Part shown: in pieces, positions 51,294 through 60,887 of the stretch
How positions within the stretch are numbered: position 1 is the stretch's first letter
How the letters are laid out: each line of letters begins with the position of its first letter
NCBI GenBank assembly: GCA_030615605.1
Contig: JAUWYY010000007.1
Span: 96,819 to 160,818 of the forward strand
Reading direction: 5' to 3'
Length of the DNA: 64,000 nucleotides
Origin: a bacterium
Lineage (GTDB): Bacteria; Armatimonadota; Zipacnadia; Zipacnadales; Zipacnadaceae
Program-made: the position numbers and the translations under genes
Notes under the pieces: model-generated
The model's database searches: none
What the model was told of the DNA's origin: nothing
What the model saw: the letters and a program-made list of their open reading frames with translations, nothing else

Positions 51294-52287
51294 CAGTCTG
51301 TCCTAATCTCCTCTTATGGGTTCCCGATTCCCTTGTTACTTGCTTTGCTGTCCGATATGTGCGTAGTCCCTTGAGCTTACCGGCTGTTGACGCGACAAAC
51401 AAGCGCGTGGCGGCTATTGGCCCCCGGGGGAGACTGAATAGATACTTGAGCAGGCCGTAGCGGTTGCCCATACCAACCAGAAATGCGCTGGCCACAAAGG
51501 CAATCTTACGCAGCCCGGTCAAATGCTTCAGCATACAGTAGACCCAGTTGTGGCTATCAGAAGAAACGAGGGCCAGGGAGTCCAGTTGGCGAGTGGACTC
51601 ATCAAAGCGCTGCGCCGGGTAGTGATCAATGAGGGCTTGAGGATCATAGATCAGCCGAAAGCCTTGAGCAGTTACCGTTAGGGATGCCTCCGTGTCATTA
51701 AGACATGATGAACCGCCGGCCAGATTCTCATCAAAGCCACTCACCAGAGCCCGCCGAAAGCTCATATTGGCACCCTTCAAATGATCGACCGCTATCGGCT
51801 CGCTGATCGCTGCACAATGGTGGTTACCAATGAGCTTCCCCGCCCAAGTGATCCTTCCCACTGGACAGTGACGAGTCGGCACCTGCTGGTCGCCGTGATG
51901 AACCACGTCTCGGCCGCCCACGCCGCCCACCACCGAGTTAGCATAGTGACTCGCCAGCCGCTGTAACCACTGCGGGCGGGGAACGCAATCGTCGTCAGTG
52001 AAGCAGACAACGTCGCCAGTTGCAGCATCCAGACCGCGGTTCATTGCCTTGATCTGCCCGGGCTCGGTCACCAGAGCCACATCTGCACGTTGCCCTAACT
52101 CGTTGGCTGCACACCACTGCCGCACCAGCCGCTGGCTGGCCTGATCTATCTCCCGCAGTACCACAACAACTTGATCGGGAAGGCGAACACCTTCCTGGAG
52201 GCCGACCAAGCACTTGAGCAAAGGCTCGGGTCGGCGATAGCTGGGTACCACAACTGATAATGTCAGGCCATCCCCAGAGTCACTCAT
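51280..52287 (-). CDS. GT2 family glycosyltransferase
   Basis: A 335-residue GT-A fold glycosyltransferase. SVVVPSYRRPEPLLKCLVGL opens the nucleotide-binding fold, ATGDVVCFTDDDCVPRPQWL contains the DxD-like metal motif, and LKGANMSFRRALVSGFDENL is the acceptor side; FDENLAGGSSCLNDTEASL is the catalytic ED-type stretch. No membrane segments except a weak one near the C-terminus. The sugar is unknown. ATG at 52287; it overlaps the polymerase gene and probably starts the polysaccharide operon. Confidence 0.9.
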   Translation of the reverse strand: MSDSGDGLTLSVVVPSYRRPEPLLKCLVGLQEGVRLPDQVVVVLREIDQASQRLVRQWCAANELGQRADVALVTEPGQIKAMNRGLDAATGDVVCFTDDDCVPRPQWLQRLASHYANSVVGGVGGRDVVHHGDQQVPTRHCPVGRITWAGKLIGNHHCAAISEPIAVDHLKGANMSFRRALVSGFDENLAGGSSCLNDTEASLTVTAQGFRLIYDPQALIDHYPAQRFDESTRQLDSLALVSSDSHNWVYCMLKHLTGLRKIAFVASAFLVGMGNRYGLLKYLFSLPRGPIAATRLFVASTAGKLKGLRTYRTAKQVTRESGTHKRRLGQTDEAT

Positions 52288-52311
52288 AACGATGTCACAG
52301 GTAATGATTAG

Positions 52312-55131
52312 CTAACAGTGTAGGACTTGTCGCAAGAACTGTCCAGTGTACGAATCTTCACAGGCTGCTATCTGTTCGGGAGTACCCGTGACCACGACCT
52401 CGCCACCTTCCTCCCCACCTTCGGGGCCAAGGTCAATGATGTAGTCGGCCGCCTTTATTATATCGAGATTGTGCTCGATGACTACTACGGTGTTCCCAGC
52501 ATCGGTCAAGCTATGAAGCACTACCAGCAGCTTCTCAATATCAGCGAAGTGCAGACCAGTGGTCGGCTCATCAAGCAGATACATACTATCTCCACTGCTG
52601 ACCCGGGCAAGCTCACGAGCCAGCTTCACGCGCTGAGCCTCGCCGCCGGAGAGCGTGGGGGCCGGCTGGCCCAAACAGATATAGTCCAGCCCCACCTCAC
52701 ACAGTGTGGTCAGGATACGTTTGATACTGGGGATGTTACGGAAATGCTCGTTAGCTTCAGCCACTGTCATTTCCAGCACATCGGCGATATTCTTGCCCTT
52801 GTAGCGAATCTGGAGAGTCTCCCGATTATAGCGGTTACCCCCGCAGACCTCACAGGGAACGTAGACATCCGGCAGCAAGTGCATTTCCACCCGCCGGGTG
52901 CCATGCCCGGAACAGGCTTCGCAGCGTCCTCCCGTCACGTTGAAACTAAAGCGACTGGCCGAATACCCGCGCAGACGAGCCGCCTGCGTCTGGGCAAGAA
53001 GCTCACGGATCAGCCCAAAGACCTGTACATAGGTAGCCGGGTTGGAGCGGGGCGTGCGGCCGATGGGACTCTGGTCAATATTAATTACCTTCTCGAGCAG
53101 TTCAACACCCTCTACGGCCTGGTAACGGCCTGCGGAGCGCTTGGCGCCCTGCAACTGCCGAGCCAGGAGCGGATAAAGGGTGTCGTTGATCAGGGTGCTC
53201 TTGCCCGAACCTGAAACACCAGTAACACAGACCAGCAGCCCCAGCGGGATTTCTATGTCTATCTTCTTCAGATTGTGCTGAGATGCTCCCCGAATACATA
53301 GCCGGCGACCATCCGGCTCGCGCCTGTGCTCGGGGATGGGGACCTCGCGCTGGCCGGTAAGATACTGTCCCGTAATTGAATCGGCATCGGCCTTCAGGCT
53401 GTCAACCGTGCCGGTGTGGACGACGTTACCTCCGGCTGCACCTGCCCCCGGACCAAACTCAACCACATAATCAGCGCTCTCAATTGTCTGGGGATCGTGC
53501 TCTACCACTATCACCGTATTGCCCAGATCACGCAATCCACTGAGCACATCAATCAGCAGCTTTTGGTCGCGGGGATGCAACCCGATGCTGGGTTCGTCCA
53601 AAATATACATCACGCCAGACAGCCCGCTGCCTATCTGGGTGGCCAGCCGGATTCGCTCGGCCTCTCCGCCCGCCAGTGTAGGCGCAGCCCGGTCCAGAGT
53701 CAGATAACCCACGCCCACCTGGTGCATGAAGTACAAACGGGCGGTGATCTCCTTAACTAACTCCTGAGCTATAATCTGCTCAGAGCCAGAAAATGAAAGC
53801 TGCTCGAAAAACTGATTTGCCTCCTCCACGGTGGAGGAAGCAATATCGAAGATTGTCTTGCCCCCAACCCGCACTGAGCGGGCCTCGGGGCATAGCCGAC
53901 TGCCGCCGCAGGCTGGGCACGGCCCGGACGCAAAGAACTGATCATAGAATGTTTCAGTCCGCTGGGAGGACTCGTCCCGCTGGCGTTCAGCCAGGGGTAC
54001 AACCCCTTGATATTCCTTGGTGTATTCGAACTCGCGTCCGGATTTTGCGCGATATTGAAAGGTGATCTCCTCACCGTCAGAACCGTACAGGATTACTTGC
54101 CTGACCTCTTCAGGAAGCTTCTGCCAGGGCGCATCCAGATCGAACTCATAGTAAGCAGCCAGTCCTTCGAACTTGTGCCGAGTATGTCGGGTGTTGACAT
54201 CGCCGACAATCCGCAGAGCACCGTCAAGTATGGAGCGCTCCGGGGCGGCCACCAGTAGGTCAGGATCAATCTGGCTCACGGTGCCCAGTCCCTCACACTC
54301 CGGGCACATACCCACAGGCGTATTGAACGAGAACAAGCTCGGGGTCAGTTCCGGGTAGGTAATCTTGCAGCGGGGACAGGCAAATCGCGTCGAGAAGAGC
54401 TGCTCTTCGTCTCCGTCGGTGCAGACAATCACAGTCTGATTGCCTTCTGCCAGGGCAGTCTCCACAGACTCGGCCAGGCGCGATTCCACGCCTGGCTCGA
54501 TTATCAGTCGGTCCACGACTGCCGCGATGTCGGCCGCCTCACCTTGAGGCAGATCCTCCGCCAGATCATAAATCTGCCCGTTGACGCGCGCCCGCGCGTA
54601 TCCGCGCCGCCGCAGGCTGTGCAAAGCCTGCTCAATGCTCTCAGTGTCATTGTCTTCTACCGGAGCCAGCACGTGAACCAATGTATTCTCGGGCAGTGCG
54701 AGCAATTCATCCACGATCTGCTGGCTGTCGGTGGCCGAAATAGGCTGGCCACACTGGTAGCAAAACGGCTGGCCGACTTTGGCAAAAAGCACCCGCAGAT
54801 AGTCGTAGATATCGGTTATGGTGCCGACGGTGGAACGGGGACTGCGGCCCGCGGACCTCTGGTCAATAGCGACCGCTGGCGAAAGACCCTCGATATGGTC
54901 AACATTCGGGCGGCCGCTGTCCTGCAGCACGCGCCGCACATTTGGCGATAGAGCCTGGATGTAGCGCCGGCGTCCTTCGGCATATATTGTGTCAAAGGCC
55001 AGCGAAGACTTTCCTGACCCGCTAACGCCGCAGAATACCACCAACTTGTTGCGCGGCAGGGCCAGGTTGATGTCTTTCAGGTTATGCTCGCGGGCTCCGT
55101 ATACCCGGATTTCTTCTGACATCCGCTTCAC
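52312..55131 (-). CDS. uvrA: excinuclease ABC subunit A
   Basis: Damage recognition ATPase of nucleotide excision repair. 939 residues. Two ABC ATPase halves have Walker A GVSGSGKSSLAFDT near residue 36 and GVSGSGKSTLINDT in the second half. Zinc fingers are CPRC...CPEC and CEAC...CEVC. Signature sequences LAGGEAERIRLA and LSGGEAQRVKLA are present. The GTG at 55131 lies 6 nt after GGAGAG; an ATG 9 bp later is possible. uvrB is not in the window. Confidence 0.97.
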   Translation of the reverse strand: MKRMSEEIRVYGAREHNLKDINLALPRNKLVVFCGVSGSGKSSLAFDTIYAEGRRRYIQALSPNVRRVLQDSGRPNVDHIEGLSPAVAIDQRSAGRSPRSTVGTITDIYDYLRVLFAKVGQPFCYQCGQPISATDSQQIVDELLALPENTLVHVLAPVEDNDTESIEQALHSLRRRGYARARVNGQIYDLAEDLPQGEAADIAAVVDRLIIEPGVESRLAESVETALAEGNQTVIVCTDGDEEQLFSTRFACPRCKITYPELTPSLFSFNTPVGMCPECEGLGTVSQIDPDLLVAAPERSILDGALRIVGDVNTRHTRHKFEGLAAYYEFDLDAPWQKLPEEVRQVILYGSDGEEITFQYRAKSGREFEYTKEYQGVVPLAERQRDESSQRTETFYDQFFASGPCPACGGSRLCPEARSVRVGGKTIFDIASSTVEEANQFFEQLSFSGSEQIIAQELVKEITARLYFMHQVGVGYLTLDRAAPTLAGGEAERIRLATQIGSGLSGVMYILDEPSIGLHPRDQKLLIDVLSGLRDLGNTVIVVEHDPQTIESADYVVEFGPGAGAAGGNVVHTGTVDSLKADADSITGQYLTGQREVPIPEHRREPDGRRLCIRGASQHNLKKIDIEIPLGLLVCVTGVSGSGKSTLINDTLYPLLARQLQGAKRSAGRYQAVEGVELLEKVINIDQSPIGRTPRSNPATYVQVFGLIRELLAQTQAARLRGYSASRFSFNVTGGRCEACSGHGTRRVEMHLLPDVYVPCEVCGGNRYNRETLQIRYKGKNIADVLEMTVAEANEHFRNIPSIKRILTTLCEVGLDYICLGQPAPTLSGGEAQRVKLARELARVSSGDSMYLLDEPTTGLHFADIEKLLVVLHSLTDAGNTVVVIEHNLDIIKAADYIIDLGPEGGEEGGEVVVTGTPEQIAACEDSYTGQFLRQVLHC

Positions 55132-55173
55132 AATACACTCTCCGGCTCAGCGCTGAAACCACCGTATCAGGAT

Positions 55174-55203
55174 AGTATAGCACTGATGCTTGCTCCTAGT
55201 CAA
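55174..55203 (-). promoter_or_regulatory. promoter of uvrA
   Basis: Minus-strand TTGACT and TATACT separated by 18 bp. No clear LexA-type operator is seen. Confidence 0.65.
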
Positions 55204-55268
55204 TGTAAAGAGGGAAATCGCTCACGGGGATCTGAGGCGCCATTCCAGACAGCCGCCCAGTTGATGTC

Positions 55269-57683
55269 TTAGTCAGCAGGCACAATTCGCACCCGGGCCC
55301 GCCGTCCACTAATATCAATGCGCAGCCGCCCGGAATGATCCGCCTGCAGGACCTGGCGCCGGGTCGGTTGAAAGTCGTAGTCAATCTCCACCTGATGACG
55401 GGACACAGCAGCGACGGGATACAGGCCCGTTTCTACTGTAATGCGCACTGGCGTGCTGGCACCGTAGCCCAGTTGCCATCCGGTGCTGCGGCTGCCCCGC
55501 AACCTCGCGCCCGCACCGGCAATCTCCAGTTCCACCAGGTCGGACTGGTACTTGAGCACCACCACCGAAGCCTCGTCGTAGTGGGGCTTGATTCTGATGG
55601 GCCGGGCTACGGCAGAAGTCAAGTGCAGAGGCGCGACCGGCACCGTCACTACCACCCGGCCCGTGCGTCGGCCCGAGGGAAGTCGCTCGTGAGCAGAAAA
55701 TCGGCAGAACCCGCCGGCGTAGAGGCGGTCGTCTGCCTGAAGGGCGCTGAACTCAACCAGGGTAGTGTAGCGGCCTGTATTCAGCAGGTAGCAGGAATCG
55801 CCACTTCCGCAAATCTCGATATCGCCGATGAATAGTCCCGGCTGATGAAGCTCGTAGGCCGCCCGCCGGGCCCACAGATCATTATGGAATGCCTGAAAGA
55901 CCGGATCAGTGACCAGCCAATTAGCCCACAGGCGGGTTGTGGCGAACAGCGCCAGGCCCAGCCCATATTCGTTCAGCATGATCCCAGAGTATACATAACC
56001 GCTATCCTCGCCGGGCAGGCGGCTTCCTACCCCCCAGGGAACCGTCCCGGGGGCAAGTATGACGTGAGCCACCGGTCCCCCGAAAGTGTAAGCCCGGCGC
56101 TGAGCAGGGGTGCCCTGTTTCAGATGCTCAGAGAGCCGGAAGTTGCCCTGGCTTTGCAGCGGAGGCGGCAGCGAGGGAAAGTACTCAGAGGCGGCCCCAA
56201 ACGAGAAATCGCCCACCTCTTCGCGCAGCATGGGCATCTGTTCAATCCCGAACAGGAGCTGCAACTCACGGGGCAACCGCTGCCACGAACCGCTCTGACG
56301 CAATCCCGCCCCCAGGTCAGCAACAATCGCTCCTCCCTCCCGGACGTATTCACACAGCCGCGCGGTCGCCCGGGGAGGCAAATCAAGCGCCAAAGGAGCA
56401 GCAATGAAGCTGTACTGCTGCAAGTCTACCTCAGGATCCTCCAGCGCCGCGACAGTCAAATAATCTGTGAGTCCAAAACGGCTGCCGCACCGAAAAGTGT
56501 TGAACAAATAATCCGGTTCGCCTTCGGAAAAATCAGAGAGGTATCCGTAAACAGGTATATCCCTGAACCGATACCCCTCGGCATACGGCTCATACAGGAA
56601 AGCTGCCGCCGGCTTCGGTGTCACCGTGAAGATATGGCGGCGCATGGCGGGGCGGATCATTTGAGCCAGTTTACTGTCGGCCAGTGCTGCAGGACTCTGT
56701 TGGTCGCCTGCCCCTGGCAGCAAGCCGCTGGCGACCAGTCTGCCATAGTTGTCCAGCCCGATACCCACCGCTCCGTGTAGAGCTGCCTGGTTGATCCACC
56801 GCTGCAGCGCATATTTGGTATAGATGGACTCTCCCGGTACCGGCACGCGCAGCGCCCGCACCACCTGGAAGCGCCCGGCCTGGCGAGCAATGTCTATGGC
56901 GTGGACATTGTGGGCAAGCTTGTCCAGCTCCAGCTCATCCGGGGAAATAGCCGGTACTACAAAGTCATAGCTGTCCGGCACCGCCGTCAGGCAGCGATAC
57001 AGGCCGATACGCCCAGTGAACAGGAGGGTATCCGCATCGATGCCGCGCACTTGCCGCGCCCAAAGCTCGAGGACGGCGCCAAACGCCTCACGCTGATAAT
57101 CAGCCACATCAATCGAGGGGCGGCCCACCCCGAAAGGCTGCTCCTCATCCAGCGTTGTTGCCAGGGTGATGGCGATCTGCGTCCAGACGCCGAAGGCGGT
57201 ACTCCATGCGGCATTCAGCGCCTCAAGTGTGCCATAGCGCTGCTGAAGATATCGGACGAGGCCGGTATCGGTATAGCGGAGCTTATCTTCAACATAGTCG
57301 CCTACCGCCCAGCCAGCCAGTGCCGGCTCATCTTTCAAGACTGATACTATCTGTTGGGCGGTCTTCCAGGCATGCGCTGCCAAATCTGGATCATCAGCAG
57401 CTATGGCTACCGGGCCCGGTGGAATGGTAGGAAGAGCCACAATCACCTTGAGGCCAGCCCGGTCAGCGGCGGCGATCTGGCTGCGGATATCAGGCAGCAT
57501 GGAATCGTAGCGAGGGGGCACTTCCAGGTAAAGGGTGTTCAGCCCGACGGCGGCGGCCGCTTCCGCCGCACCGTCGCCTTGCAACCCATAGACAAAAACA
57601 AAAGGACCGGACTGCGCCCAGCTAAGCGCGCAACTGGCCAACAATATCACTGCCGCCGCGATCAGTGTTGCTAATCTATTCAT
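55269..57683 (-). CDS. secreted glycosidase-like protein (GH42/beta-galactosidase-like)
   Basis: An 804-residue protein with a signal peptide (MNRLATLIAAAVILLASCALSWAQ), a TIM-barrel-like N-terminal half and beta-rich C-terminal domains. VGLNTLYLEVPPRYDSM, ALAGWAVGDYVEDK and LNAAWSTAFGVW resemble GH42-type beta-galactosidases, where the acid Glu lies in a similar W-x-x-x-x-E position; a typical NE motif is not visible, so activity is uncertain. A middle part with EGGAIVADLGAG resembles the trimerisation domain. The ATG at 57683 gives the signal peptide; the longer frame overlaps rnc. Function could be polysaccharide turnover. Confidence 0.65.
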   Translation of the reverse strand: MNRLATLIAAAVILLASCALSWAQSGPFVFVYGLQGDGAAEAAAAVGLNTLYLEVPPRYDSMLPDIRSQIAAADRAGLKVIVALPTIPPGPVAIAADDPDLAAHAWKTAQQIVSVLKDEPALAGWAVGDYVEDKLRYTDTGLVRYLQQRYGTLEALNAAWSTAFGVWTQIAITLATTLDEEQPFGVGRPSIDVADYQREAFGAVLELWARQVRGIDADTLLFTGRIGLYRCLTAVPDSYDFVVPAISPDELELDKLAHNVHAIDIARQAGRFQVVRALRVPVPGESIYTKYALQRWINQAALHGAVGIGLDNYGRLVASGLLPGAGDQQSPAALADSKLAQMIRPAMRRHIFTVTPKPAAAFLYEPYAEGYRFRDIPVYGYLSDFSEGEPDYLFNTFRCGSRFGLTDYLTVAALEDPEVDLQQYSFIAAPLALDLPPRATARLCEYVREGGAIVADLGAGLRQSGSWQRLPRELQLLFGIEQMPMLREEVGDFSFGAASEYFPSLPPPLQSQGNFRLSEHLKQGTPAQRRAYTFGGPVAHVILAPGTVPWGVGSRLPGEDSGYVYSGIMLNEYGLGLALFATTRLWANWLVTDPVFQAFHNDLWARRAAYELHQPGLFIGDIEICGSGDSCYLLNTGRYTTLVEFSALQADDRLYAGGFCRFSAHERLPSGRRTGRVVVTVPVAPLHLTSAVARPIRIKPHYDEASVVVLKYQSDLVELEIAGAGARLRGSRSTGWQLGYGASTPVRITVETGLYPVAAVSRHQVEIDYDFQPTRRQVLQADHSGRLRIDISGRRARVRIVPAD

Positions 57684-57723
57684 GGCGCGGTATGCCGGAC
57701 CGTCTGCTTGAGAAGGCTGGACG

Positions 57724-58458
57724 CTATTCCGATTCGTTGACCGCTGCCGGCAACTCATCAGTCCACTCATCCTGGAACGCCAGAGCATCACGGGCTGCTG
57801 CCTGTTCAGCCTTCTGTTTGCTACCACCGCGCCCGGTGCCCAACACCCGACTTGCCAGGCGCACATCAACATCAAAGACCGGATCGTGGTCAGGGCCGGC
57901 CCGCCCGGTAGTCACGTACTCGGGTACCAGTTGAGTCAGCGACTGGCACAGCTCCTGAAGAGTGGTCTTGGCATCCCGGAAGCTTTCGTCCTCAACTTCA
58001 TCAATGACATCAAGGAAATGAGCGACCACGAACTGGCGGGTCCGTTCGAAACCGCTAGACAGATAAATAGCGCCCAGCAACGCTTCCAGTGAATCAGCCA
58101 ATACTGAGGTCTTGCGCCGTCCTCCGGTATTTTCCTCGCTCTGCCCCAGCCGCAGATATGGGCCCAGCCGCAGCTCGCGAGCCACATTGGCCAGATTAGC
58201 CGTCTGCACCACTGCTGCTTTTGCTCGAGTCAGCCACCCTTCACCGGCTTGAGGAAACCGCTGATACAGCTCCCCGGCAATTATGGCGTCCAGCACAGCA
58301 TCGCCCAGGAATTCCAGACGCTGATTTGACTCATAAGCCGCGCCGCCTCCCTCTCGGACGTACGAAGCATGGGACAGTGCCTGTTCGAGTAGATCAATAT
58401 CCAGGTCAGTGATTCCCAGCTCATCAGCTAACTGCTGCCATCTGTCGTCATTGCACAT
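57724..58458 (-). CDS. rnc: ribonuclease III
   Basis: Double-stranded RNA endonuclease that processes rRNA precursors and other RNAs. 244 residues. The catalytic QRLEFLGDAVLD segment, ADSLEALLGAIYLSSG with the second acidic group, and a C-terminal double-stranded RNA-binding domain (TTLQELCQSL...GRGGSKQKAEQAAARDAL) are all present. The residue before RLEFLGD is Gln where E. coli has Glu. The ATG at 58458 lacks a near ribosome binding site. It follows fabF by 31 bp, a common gene order. Confidence 0.96.
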   Translation of the reverse strand: MCNDDRWQQLADELGITDLDIDLLEQALSHASYVREGGGAAYESNQRLEFLGDAVLDAIIAGELYQRFPQAGEGWLTRAKAAVVQTANLANVARELRLGPYLRLGQSEENTGGRRKTSVLADSLEALLGAIYLSSGFERTRQFVVAHFLDVIDEVEDESFRDAKTTLQELCQSLTQLVPEYVTTGRAGPDHDPVFDVDVRLASRVLGTGRGGSKQKAEQAAARDALAFQDEWTDELPAAVNESE

Positions 58459-58489
58459 AATACTGTTCGTTGCTCCTGCCCCGGAAGAG

Positions 58490-59728
58490 CTATACAAATC
58501 GGGAAACGATGAGAACTGCGTTGTGGCCGCCGAAGCCGAAGGAATTGGACATCGCCACGTCAACGTTGGCCATACGGGGCTCCCCCCGGACAATATCCAG
58601 ATGCTGCGGGATAGATTCATCCAGGTTATCACAGTTTACGGTATACGGAATTAGGCCATGCCGCATCGCTAACATACAGGCCACCAGTTCGGTAGCACTG
58701 GTCGCGCCCAGTTGGTGGGCGTGGATTGGTTTGGTAGACGATATGGGAACACTGTCGGTGAAAGTCGCCGCCAACGCCTTGGCCTCCATAGCATCGCCGT
58801 TGGGAGTGCCTGGGGCATGGGCGTTGACGTAATCAATGTCCGCCGGCTGCAGGCCAGCATCATCCAGAGCCGCCTCCATGGCCAGGCGAGCACCGACGCC
58901 CTCCGGATCAGGTGCCGTGATATGCCAGGCATCGGCACTGGCGCCATACCCAATCAACTCGCTCCAGATCGTCGCACCCCGGTTTTGAGCATGCTCCAGC
59001 TCCTCGAGTATGAGAATTGTGCTACCCTCCCCAACCACAAAACCATCTCGATCCCGGTCGAAGGGGCGGCAAGACCGTTGCGGATCGTCATTGCGTGTGG
59101 ACACAGCCTTAGCTGAGGCAAAGCCAGCTATAGCCGTAGGCGAGATGGTTGCCTCAGCACCTCCCGTTATCATTATTTCTGCCGCGCCGCGCCTAATCGT
59201 GACGGCCGCCTCGCCAATGGCGTGCCCGGCACTGGCGCAGGCGGTGGCGATGGCAGTATTGGGGCCGCGGGCGCCGGTCTGTATCGAAACCATACCCGAG
59301 GCCATGTCAACGATCATCTTGGGCACCAGGAACGGCGAGACACGGGAAGGGCCGCGGCTCAGCAGAATCTCATACTGCTCCTCCCAGGTACGCAGCCCAC
59401 CTATGCCCGACCCGATCAGCACTCCCACCCGATTACGATTTTCCTCGGTTATCTCGAGCTGAGCGTCGGTCAGGGCTAGATTGGTGGCGGCCAACGCAAA
59501 CTGCACGAAGCGATCACATCGCTTGATTAGCTTGCGATCAATCCAGTCAGTCGGGTCGAAGTCGCTGACCTCGCCGGCGATCCGCACTTCATACTGACTT
59601 ACGTCGAACTGCGTGATTGGCCCGATGCCCGATCGGCCCTCGCACACAGCCTGCCAAAACTCGTCGGGCGAATTGCCGACGGGCGAGATCATCCCCACAC
59701 CAGTTATGACTACGCGTCTGTCACTCAT
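58490..59728 (-). CDS. fabF: beta-ketoacyl-ACP synthase II
   Basis: Condensing enzyme of fatty acid elongation. 412 residues. Catalytic Cys in ATACASAGHAIGEA, first active-site His in VNAHAPGTPNGDAMEAKAL and second in STKPIHAHQLGATSATEL. The loops around both His residues differ from the usual NAHGTSTPxGD and GHxLGAAG. NSFGFGGHNAVLI near the C-terminus is conserved. ATG at 59728. It follows acpP by 97 bp and precedes rnc. Confidence 0.95.
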   Translation of the reverse strand: MSDRRVVITGVGMISPVGNSPDEFWQAVCEGRSGIGPITQFDVSQYEVRIAGEVSDFDPTDWIDRKLIKRCDRFVQFALAATNLALTDAQLEITEENRNRVGVLIGSGIGGLRTWEEQYEILLSRGPSRVSPFLVPKMIVDMASGMVSIQTGARGPNTAIATACASAGHAIGEAAVTIRRGAAEIMITGGAEATISPTAIAGFASAKAVSTRNDDPQRSCRPFDRDRDGFVVGEGSTILILEELEHAQNRGATIWSELIGYGASADAWHITAPDPEGVGARLAMEAALDDAGLQPADIDYVNAHAPGTPNGDAMEAKALAATFTDSVPISSTKPIHAHQLGATSATELVACMLAMRHGLIPYTVNCDNLDESIPQHLDIVRGEPRMANVDVAMSNSFGFGGHNAVLIVSRFV

Positions 59729-59825
59729 AATGAGCAGCTACAGGACGGGCGACTGTGCTTCCCAGCAACCACTGACCTCCACATACGCGTGGATCCCTAC
59801 CCGGACAGTTATGCACCGGCCTAAG

Positions 59826-60065
59826 CTATCCAGTCACGCCTTGTTCTTCAAGATAGCGAACAGCAGCGCCAACCGTCGTAATCTGCTCGGCGTCCTCTTC
59901 GGGAATCTCCAGATCAAACTCATCCTCCAGAGCCATAATTAACTCTACCACGTCCAGCGAATCCGCCTTCAGATCACCGTCAAAGGTAGCCTCTTCGGTC
60001 ACCTGGCTCTCCGGAATCGCCAGCTCCCGTACTATTACTTCCTTGACTCGTTCAAACAATGCCAC
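59826..60065 (-). CDS. acpP: acyl carrier protein
   Basis: A 79-residue carrier of growing acyl chains. The phosphopantetheine site is Ser in [18 protein letters not shown], and the acidic helix II is typical. GTG at 60065, preceded by TAGGTGA. Between fabG and fabF, the usual cluster position. Confidence 0.97.
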   Translation of the reverse strand: MALFERVKEVIVRELAIPESQVTEEATFDGDLKADSLDVVELIMALEDEFDLEIPEEDAEQITTVGAAVRYLEEQGVTG

Positions 60066-60130
60066 TCAAGTTCACCTACCTGTTGGAGTTTGTGTACTAC
60101 CAGAATTATATCAGATTCTGCCCCAAACTT

Positions 60131-60880
60131 CTACATCACCATTCCGCCGTCAACGATAAGAACCTGCCCGGTGATGTAAGCCGCTCCGGGGCCAGCCAGA
60201 AAAACCACCGCACCAGCGACATCCTCAGGCTGACCAGGTCGGCCCAGCGGCACCCGCCCCAGCATCTGTTCGCGGGCTTCGTCGGAAAGCCGGCCCGTCA
60301 TCTCAGTCTCAATGAAGCCGGGAGCTACTGCATTGCAGGTAATCCCGCGGCTGCCCAGCTCCTGCGCAGTGCTCTTGGTCAAAGCAATCAACCCGCCCTT
60401 CGACGAGGAATAGTTGGCCTGGCCGGCATTTCCGGTCAGTCCCACCACCGAGGCGATATTGACAATCCGCCCACGGCGGGCCTTGAGCATAGGACGAGCC
60501 ACTGCCTTCGTGCACAGAAATGCTCCCTTGAGATTAACCGCCAGCACCGTATCCCACTGCTCTTCGGACATACGCATCAGCAGATTGTCCTGGGTGATGC
60601 CAGCGTTGTTCACCAGAATGTCGATCTGATCGAACCTGTCCATAACCGCTGTGAACATCGCCTTGACTTCGTCCTCACAAGTGATATCGGCCACTACCGG
60701 CATAGCCGCCACCCCCATCTCCTCTATCTGCGCAGCGACTTGCTCGGCACTTTCTTCCACCACATCATTTACCACCACATTAGCACCGTGCTCGGCGAGA
60801 GCCAGAGCAATCGCCTGCCCAATGCCGCGGCCGGAACCAGTTACTAAAGCCACTTGATCTTTCAGATGCAATTGGCTCAC
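60131..60880 (-). CDS. fabG: 3-oxoacyl-ACP reductase
   Basis: NADPH-dependent reductase of fatty acid elongation, short-chain dehydrogenase family. 249 residues. GSGRGIGQAIALALAEHGA is the nucleotide-binding loop, NNAG lies near residue 90, and the catalytic Ser, Tyr and Lys are in NIASVVG and YSSSKGG. The ending GQVLIVDGGMVM is standard. ATG at 60880, 7 bp from the fabD stop. Confidence 0.97.
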   Translation of the reverse strand: MSQLHLKDQVALVTGSGRGIGQAIALALAEHGANVVVNDVVEESAEQVAAQIEEMGVAAMPVVADITCEDEVKAMFTAVMDRFDQIDILVNNAGITQDNLLMRMSEEQWDTVLAVNLKGAFLCTKAVARPMLKARRGRIVNIASVVGLTGNAGQANYSSSKGGLIALTKSTAQELGSRGITCNAVAPGFIETEMTGRLSDEAREQMLGRVPLGRPGQPEDVAGAVVFLAGPGAAYITGQVLIVDGGMVM

Positions 60881-60887
60881 TCCCTCG

